A stretch of 56,923 nt of DNA, taken from assembly GCF_002289565.1 (NCBI RefSeq), contig NZ_NTFY01000089.1, positions 1 to 56,923 on the forward strand, in the 5' to 3' direction. Of the stretch, positions 53,888 through 56,923 are shown one piece after another. Position numbers and translations under genes: made by a program. Every line of letters begins with the position of its first letter. Positions within the stretch are counted from its first letter, which is position 1. Under the pieces are notes generated by a model that saw only the letters and a list, made by a program, of their open reading frames with translations, had not been told where the DNA came from and did not search any database. The stretch is from Rhodopirellula sp. SM50 (GTDB lineage Bacteria; Planctomycetota; Planctomycetia; Pirellulales; Pirellulaceae).

Positions 53888-54811
53888 ATGAACACCACTG
53901 CCCCACACCTCTTCAGCGGCCTGCTGGTCGTTTGTTGTTGCGCATACCCGTGCCTCGGTTTAAGTCTCGGTCACGCCGCGCCTCCGCAACGCGAGACGCT
54001 GGCGGAACGCGACACGTCGGCGGAACATCTCGACACCTTCAGCGGGTTCACCGAACCGTATCGTGAAATCAAACTCTGCCTCGCCGAAAGCGGCTCGGTC
54101 GACACGGTCTTGATCCATCGCGGAATGAAGGTCGATGCGGGGCAGTTGCTGTTGACGCTCGACAGCGACGTGCTGCAGGCCAACCGAAACGTCGCCGCCG
54201 CCAAAGCTGAGTCCAGATCGCGAGTCGATGCGCTGATCATCGAATCGGACTTGAAGCAACAACGTTATGAAAAACTTCAACAACTGCTCGACGACGGTGC
54301 GGGCAGTGTCGAAGAGGTGCGCCGCGCGAACGCCGATGCGTCGGTGGCCATGTTGCAGGTCGAAGCGGCGCGAGAAGAGATGCGTTTGAGACAATTGGAA
54401 TTGCGTGAAATCGAAGCCCGCATCGAGCAACGACGGGTCTACAGCCCGATTTCCGGCGTGATCACCGAGGTGACGAAGCAGCCGGGAGAGTACGTTTCAC
54501 AGCAAGAACCACATGTCGCCACCGTGGTTCAATTGGATCGGCTGCGTGTCACCCTGTTTGTGCCCACCTCGGTTGCCGGTTCGATGGATTCAAAGGCGGA
54601 AGTCGACCTGTGGTTGCCGGAAACCGAGCAACGCTGCATCGGCCGCGTCGATTATGTCGGTGTCGTGACCGAAGCGGATAGCGGACGTGTGCGTGTCGAC
54701 CTGCTGATCGACAACCCGAATCGTCACTATCGAAGTGGTGTGCGTTGTCAATTGCCGTTCGTCGGCGAGAAGATTCGCCCGACAACGCTGACGGCCGCGC
54801 CGAAGGACTAG
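53888..54811 (+). CDS. periplasmic HlyD-type membrane-fusion protein
   Basis: A 307-residue exported adaptor. A signal peptide (LFSGLLVVCCCAYPCLGLSL) precedes a lipoyl half (LAESGSVDTVLIHRGMKVDA), an alpha-helical hairpin from about residue 95 to 175 (AAREEMRLRQLELREIEARI), the second lipoyl half (VYSPISGVITEVTKQPGEYV) and a beta-barrel region (LRVTLFVPTSVAGSMDSKAE). It follows the SecA paralogue by 126 bases and precedes the GAF-HlyD gene by seven bases, so those two are almost certainly co-transcribed. It parallels the 36.1 kb HlyD protein. Confidence 0.88.
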   Translation: MNTTAPHLFSGLLVVCCCAYPCLGLSLGHAAPPQRETLAERDTSAEHLDTFSGFTEPYREIKLCLAESGSVDTVLIHRGMKVDAGQLLLTLDSDVLQANRNVAAAKAESRSRVDALIIESDLKQQRYEKLQQLLDDGAGSVEEVRRANADASVAMLQVEAAREEMRLRQLELREIEARIEQRRVYSPISGVITEVTKQPGEYVSQQEPHVATVVQLDRLRVTLFVPTSVAGSMDSKAEVDLWLPETEQRCIGRVDYVGVVTEADSGRVRVDLLIDNPNRHYRSGVRCQLPFVGEKIRPTTLTAAPKD

Positions 54812-54818
54812 CACCGCG

Positions 54819-56729
54819 ATGAACCGGTTTCGAAGCGACGTAGCACAGACTCCCCTGGCGGTCGGCCGAACCATCCGTCCGCGTCACGACGATCGCGCCA
54901 ACGACCCACAACAACTGCATTTGATCGCGGACCTGCATGCGCGACTGATGGCGTTGCTGTCGCGCGGCAAAAACCTTCACCAGACCATCGCCGATGCCTT
55001 GAAGCTGCATGCGGAGCGTCCCGCGGTACGGGGCACGCTGCTGGTGCGGCGCGCACAAAACGGCGATCTTTCGATCGGCTCGCACACGCTGGACGCGGCG
55101 AAACACGATGTCCACAAACTCCAGGCGTGGTTGTTACCAAAGGCTGCCGAATCGCTGGCCAAGGGGAGACCGGTGATCGCTACGAGCGTGGAAGACGGGC
55201 TGGAATGCATCGCGTTGGCCACGCGGTCGCTTGATTTTTCCGCCGTCGTGACCGTCGTCGATTGGCCCACCGGCAACGCACAGCGGGCGATCGAGTTGAG
55301 TGTCGCCCAGACGGTGCTGAGCTTCCTGGAGTACGCGGCGCAGCGACAGCAACTTGAGGAATCGAGCCGCCAAACACGGATGGCGGCGGCGACGCTCGAA
55401 CTGGTTCAGCGCATTCAAGACGCGGCGACGATTGATCAGGCATGCCTGATCACTGCGGCACAGCTGCAACAACACCTTGCATGTGATCAGATATTTGTCG
55501 GATGGGTCGGGGGACGGGGAAGACACGATGCCGCGGGAGCGTGCCGCGTCAGGGCGGCGTCCAAGCTGCCGACGATCGACCCCTATTGCGAAACCACGCT
55601 CAACATGAACGCGGTCTTGGATGAAGCGGTGGGACGCGGAACGATTGGCTCCTGGCCGCCGCTGCCCGGAATCCGAACGCATCAATTGTTGGCCCACAAA
55701 CAGTTTGCCGGTCGCGATTCGTTGGTGATCTCGGTTCCCTTGAAAGACCGCGAAGGCCAGATCATCGGTGCGTTGGCAGGCACCGGTCGACGTGAATTGG
55801 CCACCGTGCCGGAATTCACGCGTTTTCTTTCGGCCATCGAACAACCTGTGGGAGAGGCATTGAACGTTGTCGCGCGACATCAAGGTAGCGCCACAGGCCG
55901 GATGCTGCGCGGCGCGCTTGCGAAACAACATCGCGTAAAGCAGATCGTCGCGTTGATCATCATGCTTGTCGCCGGCATCCTGCTGGCCTGTCCGTGGCCC
56001 TATACGATTCGATGCGAAAGCGTGACCGAACCGGTGGAACGTCGATTCTGCGTCGCGCCGCATGACGGACTGCTGGAAACCACCATGGCTGAACCGGGCG
56101 ACATGGTGAGTGCGGGACAGTGTCTTGCCAACTTGGACGGCAGTGAGATCTTATGGGAACTGGCCGGCGTGACGGCAGAACACTCGCGGGCCGAAGCGAA
56201 ACGAGACGCGCATCAGGCCCGCTACGAAACACCGCAAGCGGTGATGGCGGACTTGCAAGCCCGCGCCTTGGCGAACAAGCGAGAACTGTTGCGGTTTCGG
56301 GAATCCAATCTTCAAGTCCGCAGCCCGATCGACGGCATCGTCCTGTCGGGAAGTCTAGATCGGCGAGAGAACTACCCGGTGACCAAGGGACAAGTGTTGT
56401 ACGAGGTCGCACCACTGGAAAGACTGCGTGTCGAGGTGGCGATCCCTGCGGAAGAGATCACGCATGTCGAAGTCGGTGACCGCGTGACGTTGTTTTTGGA
56501 AGGCATGGGCAGCGAGACCGCGGAAGGAACGATTGACAAGATCCGCCCCCGCGCCGAAGTGCGGGATCAACGCAACGTCTTCGTCGCCGAAGTGATCGTG
56601 GAAAATCACGATCGAACCCTGCGTCCCGGAATGCAAGGAACGGCAAAGGTCAGCACCGATTCAAAACGCATCGCATGGATTTTATTTCACCACGCCGCGG
56701 AAAAAGCCAGGGCGGCGTGGTGCTTTTAA
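54819..56729 (+). CDS. GAF-domain / membrane-fusion (HlyD-type) protein, second copy
   Basis: A 636-residue protein with the same plan as the one at 34.0 kb. The cytosolic N-terminal part has GAF-like regions (GTLLVRRAQNGDLSIGSH near 67-85 and ITAAQLQQHLACDQIFVGWV near 210-230). One span, IVALIIMLVAGILLACPW, lies at about 376-393. The periplasmic part has a lipoyl half (FCVAPHDGLLETTMAEPGDM), a short hairpin, the second lipoyl half (LQVRSPIDGIVLSGSLDRRE) and a barrel (VEVAIPAEEITHVEVGDRVT). The C-terminus (AWILFHHAAEKARAAWCF) is encoded within a terminator hairpin. An AGGA precedes the ATG. A M50-HlyD partner would be expected further downstream, outside the window. Confidence 0.86.
   Translation: MNRFRSDVAQTPLAVGRTIRPRHDDRANDPQQLHLIADLHARLMALLSRGKNLHQTIADALKLHAERPAVRGTLLVRRAQNGDLSIGSHTLDAAKHDVHKLQAWLLPKAAESLAKGRPVIATSVEDGLECIALATRSLDFSAVVTVVDWPTGNAQRAIELSVAQTVLSFLEYAAQRQQLEESSRQTRMAAATLELVQRIQDAATIDQACLITAAQLQQHLACDQIFVGWVGGRGRHDAAGACRVRAASKLPTIDPYCETTLNMNAVLDEAVGRGTIGSWPPLPGIRTHQLLAHKQFAGRDSLVISVPLKDREGQIIGALAGTGRRELATVPEFTRFLSAIEQPVGEALNVVARHQGSATGRMLRGALAKQHRVKQIVALIIMLVAGILLACPWPYTIRCESVTEPVERRFCVAPHDGLLETTMAEPGDMVSAGQCLANLDGSEILWELAGVTAEHSRAEAKRDAHQARYETPQAVMADLQARALANKRELLRFRESNLQVRSPIDGIVLSGSLDRRENYPVTKGQVLYEVAPLERLRVEVAIPAEEITHVEVGDRVTLFLEGMGSETAEGTIDKIRPRAEVRDQRNVFVAEVIVENHDRTLRPGMQGTAKVSTDSKRIAWILFHHAAEKARAAWCF
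56688..56727 (+). terminator. terminator overlapping the end of the second GAF-HlyD gene
   Basis: CACCACGCCGC and GCGGCGTGGTG form a perfect 11-bp stem around a 13-base loop, followed by CTTTT. The hairpin lies inside the last 14 codons, and the T-run overlaps the TAA stop. Confidence 0.85.
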
Positions 56730-56923
56730 AACGCGGGAGGATGTCTCAAATCTGCTGACTCTAACGTTTTCTATATACCAAATTTTACCGGATAGGCGAA
56801 GTCCTTCAGGCCCGGCGGGCCGGCAGAGTGGATGCCGGTGGCGTGAGCCACCGGAGATAATTGCAAAGAGTCCCTGAGGCCCAACGGGTCGACACAATTC
56901 CCCAGCTTTTGGCAATACCCGCG
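56730..56923. other. end of window, intergenic with small hairpins
   Basis: No gene is seen. CCGGTGGC-GTGA-GCCACCGG at 56835-56854 is a perfect eight-base stem with a GTGA loop, within a CCCGGCGGGCC-type repeat region. An AT-rich segment at about 56760-56790 may be a promoter for something downstream. Confidence 0.5.

Overview
The window looks like a chromosomal segment of a planctomycete, most likely a Rhodopirellula-like member of the Pirellulaceae. The base composition is moderately GC-rich. Several genes carry planctomycete hallmarks: a secreted metalloprotease with an LEARRLL (LEPR-XLL type) N-terminus and dockerin repeats, a sulfatase, an Uma2 protein, GAF proteins fused to membrane-fusion proteins, and a SecA paralogue. 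Intergenic regions are rich in short dispersed repeats and hairpins. I see no rRNA, tRNA, CRISPR array, insertion sequence or phage. Assignments rest on reading motifs by eye; no database search was run.

Layout. 0.3-3.2 kb: housekeeping glnS and bioF. 3.5-16.2 kb: one long plus-strand gene train, with several ATGA start/stop overlaps, that holds a chemosensory core (CheY-like receiver, small protein, CheW, short-hairpin MCP, CheA-REC hybrid, REC-DUF4388) followed by an FHA/coiled-coil protein, a proline-rich coiled-coil protein, a formylglycine-generating-enzyme-fold protein, a zinc-ribbon GTPase and a protein resembling GTPase-associated protein 1. No cheR, cheB or flagellar gene is present. 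This is the strongest candidate for an undescribed system: a chemosensory array that appears wired to an FHA/GTPase/GAP1-type module. 16.3-22.4 kb: secreted M64 peptidase, DUF1444, Uma2, sulfatase and EF-hand proteins. 23.1-28.2 kb: an SbcD/SbcC-like (YhaO/YhaN-like) pair, the first with altered metal ligands and the second membrane-anchored with a long acidic tail. 28.5-32.3 kb: a four-gene pseudopilin-like operon whose last gene begins inside a copy of a dispersed repeat.

32.3-41 kb: DinB-like protein, a small CxxC protein and a membrane-fusion cluster (GAF-TM-lipoyl/HlyD; periplasmic HlyD; PqqD-M50-lipoyl fusion), then DUF3467 and a LURP-one-like protein. 41-51 kb: SDR lacking the usual catalytic tyrosine, a small conserved-looking protein with its own terminator, YjbQ, a GH63/MGH1-like glucosidase, pgk, a secreted hypothetical protein with a hexapeptide-repeat leader, DUF2461, and a nucleotide-kinase fusion. 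51.8-56.7 kb: a shortened SecA paralogue followed by a HlyD protein and a second GAF-TM-HlyD protein. Together with the 34-39 kb cluster this suggests a planctomycete envelope transport or protein-handling machinery that combines cytosolic GAF sensing, membrane-fusion proteins, an M50 membrane protease and a SecA-type motor.

The intergenic repeats fall into several families: 16-bp, 104-bp, 7-bp and 18-bp tandem repeats and at least five hairpin types. Some occur twice or more in the window and several abut or enter coding sequence.
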